A DNA stretch of 64,000 bases from Alphaproteobacteria bacterium (GCA_037200445.1 JBBCGH010000001.1:1364001-1428000), one strand, 5' to 3'. Positions 1-10,775 are shown, counted from the first letter of the stretch. The notes: generated by a model from the letters alone, not told the origin. Program-made: numbers and translations.

Positions 1-544
1 CGATCGTCCAGATCGGGATCACCGACACATAGATCTTGGAAACCTTGAACCGCATCTTCAGCGGCAGGCCGTGGATCCACATGTGGCTGCCGGGGCGGCG
101 GATCTCGGCCGGCCGCCCGCCGCGCGCGCGCAGGATGGCGCGCACGCTTTCCACGATCATCATCCCGCCGACGGTGCAGAGCAGGATCAAGTAGGAGAGC
201 GAAATGGTGAGATCGAGCTGGCCGAGCCTGCGCAACAGCGTGAACAGCCAGACGCCCGCGGTGGTGCCGATCAGGCCGCCGGTGAGCAGCATCAAGGCAA
301 GGCTTGGATCGAGCGCGCGCCGCCGCCAGTAATTGATGGCGCCGGAGAAGGAGGACGCCGCGACGTGGCTCGCGACGCTTGCGACCGCAACCGCCGGATT
401 GATGCCGATGAAGATCAGGAGCGGCGTCATCAGGAAGCCGCCGCCGATCCCGAACATGCCCGAGATAAATCCGACCGCCAATCCCATCACCAGGACGAGC
501 AGGACATTGACGGGCAGTTCGGCGATCGGAAGGTAGATTTGCAC
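1..544 (-). CDS. TauE/SafE-family sulfite/anion exporter permease (3' end cut by window edge)
   Basis: The 181 visible codons encode a membrane protein of the TauE/SafE (DUF81) family, thought to move sulfite, sulfonates or other organic anions across the inner membrane. The first repeat motif is clear (GFISGMFGIGGGFLMTPLL, about residues 17-35) and is followed by alternating hydrophobic segments. The start is GTG at 544: an in-frame TGA lies three codons upstream (551-553) and no other start is available, and the protein then begins with VQIYLPIAEL, as expected for this subfamily. The C-terminal half lies outside the window. Substrate cannot be told from sequence. Confidence 0.85.
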   Translation of the reverse strand, partial: MQIYLPIAELPVNVLLVLVMGLAVGFISGMFGIGGGFLMTPLLIFIGINPAVAVASVASHVAASSFSGAINYWRRRALDPSLALMLLTGGLIGTTAGVWLFTLLRRLGQLDLTISLSYLILLCTVGGMMIVESVRAILRARGGRPAEIRRPGSHMWIHGLPLKMRFKVSKIYVSVIPIWTI

Positions 545-773
545 GAGACTTCAAGTCCGCCGACGCGAGAAACCCTGGAAATACACGAGCGGCCAAGGGA
601 AATGCGAAGAGCCAATTCTCCGGCCGTCACTCCAAGATACGTGGAACGCTGCTGAAGGTTCTCTGAATGGCCCAGCCACGTTATGGCCGCAAGCGTGAAA
701 CACGCCGCGGCGGGGCCATATTCCCGACATGATGAAGGAGCGCGCGGGCCCGTGGGCCAAGCGCGGGCTCAGC

Positions 774-3700
774 CTAGATCGAATGCCGCTTCTTCCGCAC
801 CGTGGGCTTGGCAGGCCCAGTCGCCTGTGCGCTGTCCCAACCGCCGGGCGGGGCTTTGACATTCATCGCCTCGTCGGGCGGTGCGTCGGCCGCCCAGGTC
901 TGCACCGCGAGCTTTGCGGCAACGAGCGATTGCTGGTCGAGCCGGGCCGCCACGTCCTCGCGCTTCTTGGCGGCGTCCTGATCGCCCTGCTGCGCCGCAA
1001 GCGCGAACCACTTGTAGGATTCGGCGAGGTTCTGATCGACCCCGATGCCGCGGGCATAGAGGATGCCGAGATTGTACTGGCTGTCGGCGACGCCCTTGTC
1101 GGCCGCCTTGCGGAACCACTGCGAGGCGGTGCGGTAGTCGGGTTTGCCGTCGATGCCCTCGGCGTAGAGCACCGCGAGATTGTGGATCGCCTTCGCGTTC
1201 CCCTTGTCGGCCCCCGCGATATAGAGCTGGCGCGCCTTCTCGAGGTCCTTCTTCACGCCCTGGCCCTTCTCGTAAAGGCTGCCAAGACGATAGAGCGCCG
1301 GTGCGAGACCCTTGTTGGCGGCGCGCTCGAACCATTGCACCGCAAGCTCGAGGTTGGCCGGGACGCCCCGGCCTTCAGAGTAGCGCATGCCGATCTCGAA
1401 TTCGGCGGCCGGGTTGCCGGCAGCCGCTGCGGCGCGCAGGGCCGGGCCGCCGATCGTCGCGGGAAGCGCATTGACCTGCAATGCAACCGGCGGAGTCGTG
1501 GATTGCGCAGGGGCCGCGATATTCATCGGACCGGGGATGGAGCCGGTCGTTTCGGCCGAGGGAGTCGGCGCCATCAGGGCCGGCGTCGGAACGGGCGCGA
1601 CCAGCGGCTCGGTCGCGGTTTGGCGGGCCGGAGCGGGCGCAACGGGTTCAGATGCGGCAGCCGCAGGGGCCGGGATAGGCGCGACGGAGGCAGCCGGCGC
1701 GGCCGGTTTGGCCGGCTCCGCCATCTTGCGCGGCTCGGTCTGCGGTACCTGCCCCGACGTCGGCGCGGGACGCTCGGCGCCGCGGTCGGAGCCGAACATG
1801 CCCATCACCTGGATCGCACCGTAGAGCACGAGCAGCAGGCTCACGCCCACGATCAGGGCGCGCCGGCGATCGGCGAGGAAGCGGCCGATCAGGCTGGTTG
1901 GCGACTCGTCGCCGCCGCGTTCTTCGCTGCGCGGTCCTTCGACCGGGGCGCCTTCGCTGGCCGCCGCCTGCGCGGCGCGGCGTGCTGCGGCGATGAAGTT
2001 TGCCTTGCCGGTGATCTCGGCCGCCGGCTCCCGCTTGAGCGGTGCGAGCGCGGCTTCGGAGGCCGCGATGCGCTCGGCCGGCGAGCGCGCACGCCCCGCG
2101 CTGCCGGGTTCGAGCGGCGTATCGGCCGGCAGGTCGGGATCGATCGGCGGACGTTCGGTGCGCTGCACGTGCACGAATGGTGTGGTGCGCGCCGGCACGG
2201 CAGGCGCCGGCTCAGGCGCCGCAACTGGCTCCGGAACCCACGCCTCCAGCATCGTGGCGGGCTCGTGAGGCTGCACCGGCGGGGCATAAGCTTGTGGCAC
2301 ATGCGTCGGTGCCGGCACCTCGCGCTGCCGCGAGGCGTAGGCCTGCGGCGCCGCATGTGGGCCGGTCTCGACCGTCGCGAGCCGCTCCACGAGGCGTTCC
2401 AGCGTATCATGGACGGCTTCGAGCGTCTCGTGGGTACGCTGTTCGCTTTCCACATGATTGACGTGCAGGGATTCAAGGTCGCGCTTGAGCGAGCTCACGT
2501 CCGCGCCCGGCGCGGCATCGGCCATGTCGGCCGCGACTTTGCGCGCCACACGCTCGGCGGTCGCAATCGCTTCCTCGCGGGCCTCGCGCACCTGCAACGT
2601 GAGCTGCTGGATGCCACGCTCGATCGCACGCAGCTCGCCGGTCTTGTGATCCGCCGCATCGAGCTTGTCGGCGATGTGGAGGATCTGCCGCTCCAGGTGT
2701 TCGAATCCGGCCTGATCGCGCGCCGCGGTGTCGGAGCCATTGAGCTTGTCGGAAAGCGCCTGGACCAGCGCCTCGATGTTCTGCGGCAGCGGGCCGAGAT
2801 GTTCCACGCGCGTATCGAGGGCCTGCGTCAGTTCGGTGACACGGTGGGCGAGCGAGTCGAGCCCGGTCGTGCCGGTGCGTTCCGCGATATGATCGATGCG
2901 TGCGCTCAGTGCCTGCACATCGCCGGCAAGCGAGGCGACGCCCTCGGCCGACGCAACGCCCGCCGAAAGGTCGCGCAGCTCGCTGATCGCCGCTTCCAGG
3001 TAGCGCAGCGTTTCTGGATCGGGCGAGCCGACCGAGAGACTGTCCATCTTGTGCGCGAGATCGGAGATGCGCGCATCGAACCCCGCAAGGCTTTCGGCGG
3101 GCGTCATCGCGTTGAGCCGCTCATGCACCTCGGCAAGGCTGCGCTCGATGGTTTCGAGCTGCGATGGATCGGCACCGCGTCCATAGCCGCGGTTGATCCG
3201 CTCGGCGAGAAGGTTCATGTCGCCCTGCAGGGTCTCGAGCGTGCGGCGCGGCAAGGCTTCCTGCACCGCGTGGGCGACCTCCGCGAGATCGCCGCGCAAC
3301 GCCGCGATGGCGTCTTCGACGCTCGAAGGCTGGCGCAGCGATTCGATCTGCCGGGTGATGTGCTGAAGCTGTTGCTCGAGCCGCGCGAAATCGGGGGCAG
3401 GCATCGGCGCTGCTGCGGGTGCAGCGGCATGCACGGGTGCAGCGGCATATGCGGGCGCGGCGGTCGGTGCGGGTGCGCTGTCCAGCGCTTGCTGCCGCGC
3501 CGCGATCTCGGCGATGACCTGATCGATGCTGAGGTCGGATGCGTCCGATTTGAGCGGCGGAGAAGCGTTCGCCGTCGCCGCCTGCGGCGTGGACGGAGCC
3601 GCGTTCATCTGTTCGAGCCGCGCGTTGAGCTTGGCGACCGTGTCGGAGAGGCGGGCGCCGCGCGCCGAGATCGGCGCGGGCGCTGCTTCGGCGCCGCGGC

Positions 3701-3899
3701 CAAATCGCTGCGAGAGTTCGTCGAGGCGGGCACCGAGGGGGCCGGCGTGCTGCGGACGCGTGCTGGCGACCGCCGAATCGCCGAAGGTTGAGCGGAGCCA
3801 GTCCTCGACCGACATTCCGGCGCGATGGGCGGCTTCACGCGCCGCCTGGTAAAGCTCCGGACTTAAGCCCCCGCCATTCCAAGATGCGCTTGAATTCAT
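774..3899 (-). CDS. PodJ-like polarity/localization protein with coiled coil, one TM segment and Sel1 repeats
   Basis: A 1041-residue protein. Residues 1-45 resemble a small helical N-terminal domain (LSPELYQAAREAAHRAG). Residues about 50-540 are rich in heptad-like Leu/Ala/Glu/Arg patterns and should form long coiled coils, followed by a Pro/Ala-rich linker. One transmembrane segment lies near residues 678-700 (RALIVGVSLLLVLYGAIQVM), then a Pro/Ala-rich region. About four Sel1-type TPR repeats occupy residues 815-985 (for example YRLGSLYEKGQGVKKDLEKA). This architecture, cytoplasmic coiled coil plus extracytoplasmic Sel1 repeats, matches Caulobacter PodJ and relatives that mark a cell pole. 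Function at a pole is inferred from architecture, not shown. Divergent from the MerR gene at 4346. Confidence 0.8.
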   Translation of the reverse strand: MNSSASWNGGGLSPELYQAAREAAHRAGMSVEDWLRSTFGDSAVASTRPQHAGPLGARLDELSQRFGRGAEAAPAPISARGARLSDTVAKLNARLEQMNAAPSTPQAATANASPPLKSDASDLSIDQVIAEIAARQQALDSAPAPTAAPAYAAAPVHAAAPAAAPMPAPDFARLEQQLQHITRQIESLRQPSSVEDAIAALRGDLAEVAHAVQEALPRRTLETLQGDMNLLAERINRGYGRGADPSQLETIERSLAEVHERLNAMTPAESLAGFDARISDLAHKMDSLSVGSPDPETLRYLEAAISELRDLSAGVASAEGVASLAGDVQALSARIDHIAERTGTTGLDSLAHRVTELTQALDTRVEHLGPLPQNIEALVQALSDKLNGSDTAARDQAGFEHLERQILHIADKLDAADHKTGELRAIERGIQQLTLQVREAREEAIATAERVARKVAADMADAAPGADVSSLKRDLESLHVNHVESEQRTHETLEAVHDTLERLVERLATVETGPHAAPQAYASRQREVPAPTHVPQAYAPPVQPHEPATMLEAWVPEPVAAPEPAPAVPARTTPFVHVQRTERPPIDPDLPADTPLEPGSAGRARSPAERIAASEAALAPLKREPAAEITGKANFIAAARRAAQAAASEGAPVEGPRSEERGGDESPTSLIGRFLADRRRALIVGVSLLLVLYGAIQVMGMFGSDRGAERPAPTSGQVPQTEPRKMAEPAKPAAPAASVAPIPAPAAAASEPVAPAPARQTATEPLVAPVPTPALMAPTPSAETTGSIPGPMNIAAPAQSTTPPVALQVNALPATIGGPALRAAAAAGNPAAEFEIGMRYSEGRGVPANLELAVQWFERAANKGLAPALYRLGSLYEKGQGVKKDLEKARQLYIAGADKGNAKAIHNLAVLYAEGIDGKPDYRTASQWFRKAADKGVADSQYNLGILYARGIGVDQNLAESYKWFALAAQQGDQDAAKKREDVAARLDQQSLVAAKLAVQTWAADAPPDEAMNVKAPPGGWDSAQATGPAKPTVRKKRHSI

Positions 3900-4345
3900 T
3901 GCCTAATCCGCAACCTTCGCACGATCGGACGGGGAGCGCCGTTTCGCCCGACAGAATCGGCTCCCGTTAACGGGACGTGGATGGAACGCGCGGTCCCACA
4001 TCCTGAGGGCTGACTTTTCCGCCTCAGGGTAAATAAGCCGTTAAGTCTCGTGGCTTCGGGGAGGCTGCTGACGCGTTATTGAAGAGGATCGGCACACTGG
4101 CGGGGAGCCGGAATGATGTCCCGTCTTTGACGAACCGGTGAATGCCTGTTTAGGTTGTATTTCGACCGAACTTGAGAGTGGTATCGGAACCCGTAGTTGG
4201 TGCAGGAATCGTTGGGCAGATTACCGTTAAGTCATGTCCAGTAACGTCAACACGCTCGCTTTTACTTGTGGCACGTACTATCTGCGCGCTAACTGGCCGT
4301 AGGCTGGGGCCAAATCAGACGAAGAAGAGAGGCAAGGCTATCGAA
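3900..4345. other. 446-bp divergent intergenic region without a recognisable gene
   Basis: This gap separates the divergent PodJ-like gene and the first MerR gene, so it must hold promoters for both. An open frame runs from 4172 into the MerR gene, but its translation lacks any family resemblance before residue 59, so it is treated as leader. A purine-rich GAGAGGCAAGG sits just upstream of the MerR ATG. I see no hairpin with a T tract and no repeat-family copy. Confidence 0.5.
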
Positions 4346-4810
4346 ATGGATGATTCCCGCGACATGGAAACCTCGGTCGCACATGTGTGGGCTTCTGAGC
4401 CCAACGAAGGAGACCAGTCGGGCGGCAAGTCTGCATTCACGATCGGCGAGCTGTCACGCGAGTTCGGCGTGACATTGCGCGCGTTGCGCTTCTACGAGAA
4501 CAAGGGGCTGATCTCACCGCATCGCGAGGGCCTGAGCAGGCTCTATTCGCACGGCGATCGGACCCGGCTCGCGCTGATCCTCAAGGGCAAGAAGCTCGGC
4601 TTCACGCTCGGTGAAATCCGCCAGATGATCGCCGCCGAGGAAGGCGATGCTGACGCGAAGACGCTGAGTCTGAGCCGCGAGAAATGCCTGGAGCAGATCG
4701 AGCTCCTGAAGAAGCAGAAGGCTGAGATCGAGGAAGGGCTCAACGAGCTGTCCCGGATCTATGCCTCGCTCGGCGGCAAGGCGGCCGAGAAGGATCGCCG
4801 CGCCAGCTGA
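4346..4810 (+). CDS. MerR-family transcriptional regulator, first of a tandem pair
   Basis: A 154-residue MerR regulator. After about 30 acidic and polar residues comes the winged-helix DNA-binding domain (FTIGELSREFGVTLRALRF, then YENKGLI), followed by a C-terminal dimerisation helix rich in Glu/Lys. There is no Cys-rich metal-binding loop, so a metal sensor is unlikely. MerR proteins of this type (LiuR-like) regulate branched-chain and fatty acid degradation in proteobacteria, and this one sits directly upstream of a beta-oxidation operon. The ATG at 4346 was preferred over an in-frame start at 4172 because the extension has no homology and a GAGAGG ribosome site precedes 4346. It is closely similar to the next gene across the DNA-binding domain, which indicates a duplication. 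Confidence 0.9.
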   Translation: MDDSRDMETSVAHVWASEPNEGDQSGGKSAFTIGELSREFGVTLRALRFYENKGLISPHREGLSRLYSHGDRTRLALILKGKKLGFTLGEIRQMIAAEEGDADAKTLSLSREKCLEQIELLKKQKAEIEEGLNELSRIYASLGGKAAEKDRRAS

Positions 4811-4895
4811 ACCGGGCAAAAGGCTCGGTCATTCAATGGATTAACCTGCGCGTCGGCTCGCAACTCGCGGCCGCGCGCATTTTTCGTCTCTTACC

Positions 4896-4911
4896 TTTAC
4901 GTTTACGTAAA
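4896..4911. promoter_or_regulatory. 16-bp palindrome, candidate MerR/LiuR-type operator
   Basis: TTTACGTTTACGTAAA reads as two inverted arms TTTACG/CGTAAA around a central TTTA. It lies in the gap between the two MerR genes, 38 bp upstream of the GTG at 4949. LiuR-type regulators bind palindromes built from ACGT-like half-sites, so this is a good candidate for auto-regulation and for control of the downstream beta-oxidation genes. Binding is inferred. Confidence 0.6.
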
Positions 4912-4948
4912 CTAGATGTATGTAGATGCCTCAGCGGGAGATTCGCGC

Positions 4949-5407
4949 GTGACCGAATTTGGAAGCTTTGACCGCGTGTCCGATCTCGTCGGCGGCTTCG
5001 ACGCTGGAAGGGCGCCGGGCCGCGACATCTTCACCATTCGCGATCTCACCAAGGAATTTTCCGTCTCGGCGCGCACGCTTCGCTTCTACGAAGAGAAGGG
5101 CCTCATCAATCCGAAGCGGCGCGGCGAGCAGCGACTGTATTCGCGGCGCGACCGCGCGCGGCTCGCCTACGTTCTCGCCGGCAAGCAGGTCGGCTTCTCG
5201 CTCGAGGAAGTGCGCGAGATGCTCAATCTCTACGACCTCGGCGACGGGCAAGTCACGCAGCTCAAGGTCGCGCTGGCGAAATTCGGCGAGCGCATCGAGC
5301 GGCTGGAAAAGCAGAAGGGCGACATCGATCGTGTCGTCGCCGAATTGACGCGTGCCAGTGATGCCATGAAACAGAAGCTCGCCGCGCGCGGGCAAGCGCT
5401 GGACTGA
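4949..5407 (+). CDS. MerR-family transcriptional regulator, second of a tandem pair
   Basis: A 152-residue MerR protein with helix-turn-helix and wing FTIRDLTKEFSVSARTLRF followed by YEEKGLI, and a C-terminal helix likely to form an antiparallel coiled coil in the dimer. No metal-ligand cysteines are present. I chose GTG at 4949 because GGGAG lies about 9 bases upstream; an in-frame ATG at 4916 would place the start only 4 bases after the candidate operator and has no Shine-Dalgarno site. The gene directly precedes the acyl-CoA dehydrogenase operon (80-bp gap), so it probably controls it, with acyl-CoA as a plausible but unproven effector. Confidence 0.85.
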   Translation: MTEFGSFDRVSDLVGGFDAGRAPGRDIFTIRDLTKEFSVSARTLRFYEEKGLINPKRRGEQRLYSRRDRARLAYVLAGKQVGFSLEEVREMLNLYDLGDGQVTQLKVALAKFGERIERLEKQKGDIDRVVAELTRASDAMKQKLAARGQALD

Positions 5408-5412
5408 ACGGA

Positions 5413-5456
5413 GCGATGCCAGGAAAAGTGGACACCGGTTTTCCGTCCGGCATCGC
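5413..5456. repeat. Palindromic intergenic repeat, family A copy 1
   Basis: Outer inverted arms GCGATGCC/GGCATCGC enclose the core GGAAAAGTGG...CACCGGTTTTCC. The same core recurs at 19223, 20453, 33422 and 40106. This copy lies between the second MerR gene and the acyl-CoA dehydrogenase and differs from the others in its arm sequence. Confidence 0.75.
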
Positions 5457-5487
5457 GACAAGGAAATAGACTTCGAGGAGGATTCAG

Positions 5488-7281
5488 ATGCCAACCTACA
5501 AGGCGCCCGTGGAAGACGTGAAGTTCCTGCTCAACGACGTGTTTCACATGGAGCGCTACGGCAACATGCCGGGCTTCGCCGATGCATCGCCCGACGTCGT
5601 CGCGGCGATCCTGGAGGAAGCCGCGAAGTTCTCCGAAGAGGTGCTGCAGCCGCTCAATCGCTCGGGCGACCTCGAAGGCTGCAAGCGTAACGACGATGGC
5701 AGCGTCACGACGCCGAAGGGATTCAAGGAAGCCTATCGCGGGCTGATCGATGGCGGATGGGTCGGCATCTCGGTGCCGACCGAATACGGCGGGCAGGGGC
5801 TGCCGGCCACGATGACGATGATCGTCAACGAGATGCTCGCGTCGTCGAACATGGCCTTCGCGATGTATCCCGGCCTCACTCAGGGCGCGATCGCGGCGCT
5901 GCTGCACCACGCCTCCGACGAGCAGAAGAAGACCTATCTGCCGAAGATGACCACCGGCGAGTGGACCGGGACGATGAATCTCACCGAGCCGCACTGCGGC
6001 ACGGATCTCGGCATGCTGCGCTCCAAGGCGGTCCCGCAAGCCGACGGCTCCTACAAGATCACCGGCACCAAGATATTCATCTCGGCCGGCGAGCACGACA
6101 TGTCGGAGAATATCATCCATCTCGTGATTGCGCGCATCGAGGGCGCGCCGGAAGGCGTGAAGGGCATTTCGCTCTTCATCGTGCCCAAGTTCATGGTCAA
6201 CGCCGATGGTTCGATTGGCGCGCGCAACGCACTCGTCTGCGGCTCGATCGAGCACAAGATGGGCATCCACGCCAATTCGACCTGCGTGATGAACTATGAC
6301 GGCGCGACCGGCTGGCTGCTCGGCGTCGAGAACAAGGGCCTCAACGCCATGTTCACGATGATGAACGAGGCGCGGCTCTCGGTCGGCATGCAGGGGCTGT
6401 CGCAGTCCGAAGTCGCTTACCAGAACGCCGCGAACTATGCGCGCGAGCGCTTGCAGGGCCGCGCGATCTCGGGCGTGAAGAATCCCGACAAGCCGGCCGA
6501 TCCGATCATCGTGCATCCGGACATCCGCCGCGCGCTGATGTCGATCAAGTCGTTCAACGAAGCGGCGCGTGCGCTGATCCTGTGGACCGCGCTGAAGGGC
6601 GACGTGCAGCACCGCTCCGAGGACGAGAAGGCGCGCCAGGCCGCCGAGGACCACATGGGCCTGATGACGCCGGTGATCAAAGGCGTGATCACCGACAAGG
6701 GCTTCGACAACACCGTGATGGCCCAGCAGGTGTTCGGCGGCCATGGCTACATCGGCGAGCACGGCATGGAGCAGTTCGTGCGCGACGCGCGCATCGCGAT
6801 GATCTACGAGGGCGCGAATGGCATCCAGGCGCTCGATCTGGTCGGCCGCAAGCTCGGGCGCGACGGCGGCCGCGCGATCTCGGCGTTCTTCAAGGAGGTC
6901 ACCGAATTCGTGAAGGCGAATTCGGACGACGCGATGAAGGCCTATGTGGCGCCGCTCGGCGAGGCGCTGGGGGTGCTGCAGCAGGCAACGATGTGGCTCG
7001 CGCAGAACGGCCTGAAGCGGCCAGACAATGCGGGCGCTGGCTCGACCGACTACATGCATCTCTTCGGGCTGGTCGCGCTCGCCTACATGTGGGCGCAGAT
7101 GGCGAAAGCCGCGCAGGAGAAGCTGAAGGCGGGCGCGAACGGCTCGGAAGAGCGCATGAAGGGCAAGCTCATCACCGGCAAGTTCTTCATGGAGCGCGTG
7201 CTTCCGGAGAGCGCCGCGCACCTGAAGCGCATCACGACCGGTGCGGACACCGTGATGGAATTACCCGCCGAGGCGTTCTAG
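5488..7281 (+). CDS. Acyl-CoA dehydrogenase with C-terminal extension domain (597 aa)
   Basis: FAD-dependent alpha,beta-dehydrogenation of an acyl-CoA, the first step of beta-oxidation. Order of parts: helical N-terminal domain (residues about 35-155), beta-barrel middle domain ([16 protein letters not shown] near 165), C-terminal helical domain with the catalytic base Glu441 in [13 protein letters not shown], then a further helical extension of about 120 residues typical of the 590-600-residue subfamily that includes methylmercaptopropionyl-CoA dehydrogenase (DmdC) and many uncharacterised enzymes. An AGGAGG site precedes the ATG. First structural gene of the operon. Chain-length preference cannot be deduced. 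Confidence 0.93.
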   Translation: MPTYKAPVEDVKFLLNDVFHMERYGNMPGFADASPDVVAAILEEAAKFSEEVLQPLNRSGDLEGCKRNDDGSVTTPKGFKEAYRGLIDGGWVGISVPTEYGGQGLPATMTMIVNEMLASSNMAFAMYPGLTQGAIAALLHHASDEQKKTYLPKMTTGEWTGTMNLTEPHCGTDLGMLRSKAVPQADGSYKITGTKIFISAGEHDMSENIIHLVIARIEGAPEGVKGISLFIVPKFMVNADGSIGARNALVCGSIEHKMGIHANSTCVMNYDGATGWLLGVENKGLNAMFTMMNEARLSVGMQGLSQSEVAYQNAANYARERLQGRAISGVKNPDKPADPIIVHPDIRRALMSIKSFNEAARALILWTALKGDVQHRSEDEKARQAAEDHMGLMTPVIKGVITDKGFDNTVMAQQVFGGHGYIGEHGMEQFVRDARIAMIYEGANGIQALDLVGRKLGRDGGRAISAFFKEVTEFVKANSDDAMKAYVAPLGEALGVLQQATMWLAQNGLKRPDNAGAGSTDYMHLFGLVALAYMWAQMAKAAQEKLKAGANGSEERMKGKLITGKFFMERVLPESAAHLKRITTGADTVMELPAEAF

Positions 7282-7284
7282 CTC

Positions 7285-7725
7285 ATGGCCAACTTCACCG
7301 GCGGCTGCCAGTGCGGCGCGGTGCGCTACGAGTGGACGACGCGCCCGGCCTATTCGAGCGTGTGCTACTGCCGCATGTGCCAGAAGGCGTCCGGCCAGCC
7401 GCTCATGGGCTTCACCGGCGGGAAGGTCGAGCACCTGAAGTGGACGCGCGGCGCGCCGTCGATCTTCCGTTCATCGAACATGGCGCAGCGCGGCTTCTGC
7501 CGGGATTGCGGCACGCCGCTGACCTACGCGTTCGACGGCAACGGCCGCATCAGCGTGACGATCAATTCGCTGGACGATCCCGAGGCGATGCCGCCGACCA
7601 AGCAGTACGGTACCGAGGGCGAGGTGTCGTGGCTGAAGCGCATCCACGACTTGCCCGGTCAGCGCATCGAGGAATGGCTAGGCGACAAGGCGCCGCATTT
7701 GGTCAACAATCAGCGCAGCGCTTGA
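7285..7725 (+). CDS. GFA-family (glutathione-dependent formaldehyde-activating enzyme-like) zinc protein
   Basis: A 146-residue Mss4-like fold protein of the GFA/CENP-V family. The zinc-binding cysteines are visible: CQCGAVRY near the N-terminus, CYCRMCQ about 25 residues later, and CRDCGTPL near residue 73. The founding member was named for conjugating formaldehyde with glutathione, but that activity has been questioned and most members have no known substrate. It begins 3 bp after the preceding stop and lies 24 bp ahead of the next dehydrogenase, so it is co-transcribed with beta-oxidation genes. Confidence 0.88.
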   Translation: MANFTGGCQCGAVRYEWTTRPAYSSVCYCRMCQKASGQPLMGFTGGKVEHLKWTRGAPSIFRSSNMAQRGFCRDCGTPLTYAFDGNGRISVTINSLDDPEAMPPTKQYGTEGEVSWLKRIHDLPGQRIEEWLGDKAPHLVNNQRSA

Positions 7726-7749
7726 ACAGGCGAGGGGAGCGACACGCCG

Positions 7750-8907
<1,158 letters not shown>

Positions 8908-8932
8908 CGGCTCGCGGACAGGAGGAAATAAA

Positions 8933-10141
8933 ATGACCGATGCATTCGTATACGACGCCGTCCGCACGCCGCGCGGCAAGGGCAAAGCCGATGGCTCGCT
9001 GCATGAGGTGACGGCGCTGGCGCTCGCCACGCAGGCGCTCGGCGCAATCAAGGACCGCAATCTGTCCGATCCTTCCATCGTCGACGACGTGGTGCTCGGC
9101 TGCGTCGATCCGGTCGGCGAGGCGGGTGGCGACATCGCGCGCGCCGCGGCGCTGACCGCCGGCTACGGCAATACGGTTGCGGGCGTGCAGATCAACCGCT
9201 TCTGCGCCTCCGGGCTCGATGCCATCAACTTCGCGTCTGCGCAGGTGATGTCGGGCCAGCACGACATGACGATTGGCGGCGGTGTCGAATCGATGAGCCG
9301 CGTCGGCATGGGCGCGTCGGGCGGCGCGTGGCCGATGGACCCGACCATCGCGGTGCCGACCTATTTCCTGCCGCAGGGCATCTCGGCTGACGTGATCGCT
9401 ACCAAATACGGTTTCTCGCGCGACGACGTCGATGCTTATGCGGTCGAGAGCCAGAAGCGCTCCAAGGCCTCCTGGGACGCCGGCAACTTCAAGAATTCGG
9501 TCGTGCCGGTGAAGGACATCAACGGCATCGCGATCCTCGGGCATGACGAGCACATGCGCCCGACCACGACCATGCAGTCGCTCGCGTCGTTGCAGCCTTC
9601 GTTCGTGCAGATGGGCGAGATGTACGGCTTCGACGCGGTCGCGGTGCAGGCCTATCCCGAGATGGAAACGGTCACGCACGTGCATCACGCGGGCAATTCG
9701 TCCGGCATCGTCGACGGCGCGGCGGCCGTGCTGATCGGCAACAAGGAGTCCGGCGCAAAGATCGGCAGGAAGCCGCGCGCGCGCATTCGCGCGTTCGCCA
9801 ACATCGGCTCCGAGCCCGCGATCATGCTCACCGGCCCGCTCGACGTCACCGAGAAAGTGCTCAAGAAGGCCGGGATGAAAGTCTCGGACATCGACCTGTT
9901 CGAGCTGAACGAGGCCTTTGCCTCGGTGGTGCTGCGCTACATGCAGGGCCTCAACATTCCGCATGACAAGATCAACGTGGCGGGCGGCGCGATCGCGATG
10001 GGCCATCCGCTCGGCGCGACCGGCGCGATGATCTTCGGCACAGTGCTCGACGAGCTGGAGCGGCGCAATCTTTCCACCGCGCTGGTGACGCTGTGCATCG
10101 GCGCCGGCATGGGGACTGCGACGATTATCGAGAGGGTTTAA
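8933..10141 (+). CDS. Acetyl-CoA C-acyltransferase (thiolase)
   Basis: A 402-residue thiolase that cleaves 3-ketoacyl-CoA with CoA to release acetyl-CoA. The nucleophile Cys91 lies in [12 protein letters not shown], His358 in [11 protein letters not shown] and the second cysteine Cys388 in CIGAGMGTA. The start is the ATG at 8933, preceded by a strong AGGAGGAAA; the longer open frame from 8891 overlaps the upstream gene and is rejected. Together with the two dehydrogenases and the FadJ-like protein it completes the beta-oxidation cycle. Confidence 0.95.
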   Translation: MTDAFVYDAVRTPRGKGKADGSLHEVTALALATQALGAIKDRNLSDPSIVDDVVLGCVDPVGEAGGDIARAAALTAGYGNTVAGVQINRFCASGLDAINFASAQVMSGQHDMTIGGGVESMSRVGMGASGGAWPMDPTIAVPTYFLPQGISADVIATKYGFSRDDVDAYAVESQKRSKASWDAGNFKNSVVPVKDINGIAILGHDEHMRPTTTMQSLASLQPSFVQMGEMYGFDAVAVQAYPEMETVTHVHHAGNSSGIVDGAAAVLIGNKESGAKIGRKPRARIRAFANIGSEPAIMLTGPLDVTEKVLKKAGMKVSDIDLFELNEAFASVVLRYMQGLNIPHDKINVAGGAIAMGHPLGATGAMIFGTVLDELERRNLSTALVTLCIGAGMGTATIIERV

Positions 10142-10143
10142 CC

Positions 10144-10258
10144 GTCATTCCGGGGCGCGCCGCAGGCGCGAGCCCGGAATCCATAAACTCGAACCGAGCG
10201 ATTCTGAACACTCGTGGTTATGGATCCCGGACAATCGCTGCGCGATTTCCGGGATGAC
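10144..10258. repeat. Palindromic intergenic repeat, family B copy 1
   Basis: An inverted repeat of about 115 bp bounded by GTCATTCCGGGG and CCGGGATGAC, with inner arms GGAATCCATAA and TTATGGATCC. Related copies are at 22198 and 48068. This one lies between same-strand genes (thiolase and cupin), where it could form an mRNA hairpin. Confidence 0.8.
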
Positions 10259-10280
10259 CAGCGGGAAGCGACGAGGCACA

Positions 10281-10745
10281 ATGCCCAAGATCGACATCAG
10301 CAAACTCGAAACCCGCATCGGCTCGCCGAACTATCCGCCGGCGTACAGGCCGGCGTGCGCGGGACGGCACAAGACCGCACTCGGCAACGCGGTAGGTCTC
10401 TCGCAGTTCGGCGTGAACCTGACCAAGCTGGAGCCGGGCGCCGCGACGGCGATCCTGCACTGGCACGAGCAGGAGGACGAGTTCGTCTACATCCTGTCTG
10501 GCGAATGCGTGTTGATCGAGGGCGAGGGCGCCGAGGTGACGCTGAAGCCTGGCGACTGCGCCGGCTGGAAGGCGAACGTGCCGAACGGCCACTGCATCGT
10601 GAACCGCTCGAACGCCGACGTGCTGCTGCTTGAAGTCGGCACGCGCGCGGCCTCCGAACGCGCGCACTATCCGGGCTCGGATCTGAGATTCGAACGCGAC
10701 GGCAAGACCCTTCGCGTTTTGCACAAAGACGGCACGCCCTACTAG
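10281..10745 (+). CDS. Cupin-domain protein
   Basis: A 154-residue single cupin. Motif 1 is HWHEQEDEFVYILSGE and motif 2 includes GDCAGWKANVPNGHCIVN, so His, His, Glu and His metal ligands are present and a metal-binding beta-barrel is expected. It is not similar to a characterised enzyme that I can name. It lies inside the beta-oxidation operon between the thiolase and the FadJ-like gene, 30 bp ahead of the latter. Could be a small dioxygenase, isomerase or sensor. Confidence 0.85.
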   Translation: MPKIDISKLETRIGSPNYPPAYRPACAGRHKTALGNAVGLSQFGVNLTKLEPGAATAILHWHEQEDEFVYILSGECVLIEGEGAEVTLKPGDCAGWKANVPNGHCIVNRSNADVLLLEVGTRAASERAHYPGSDLRFERDGKTLRVLHKDGTPY

Positions 10746-10775
10746 GCGGCCAAATAATTCAAGGAGAAATACGAA

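Noticed and set aside
729-3791. 1020-residue plus-strand open frame
   Set aside because: It is antisense to the PodJ-like gene and its translation is Arg/Gly/His-rich without any domain, as expected from GC-rich third-position bias.
4217-4255. Possible second MerR operator (TAACGTCAACACG region)
   Set aside because: Only one half resembles the ACGT-type arm and there is no symmetry.
4172-4345. Upstream in-frame extension of the first MerR gene
   Set aside because: No family similarity and no ribosome site; ATG 4346 fits better.
5230-7221. 663-residue minus-strand open frame
   Set aside because: Antisense shadow of the acyl-CoA dehydrogenase; His/Arg-rich composition and no family motif.
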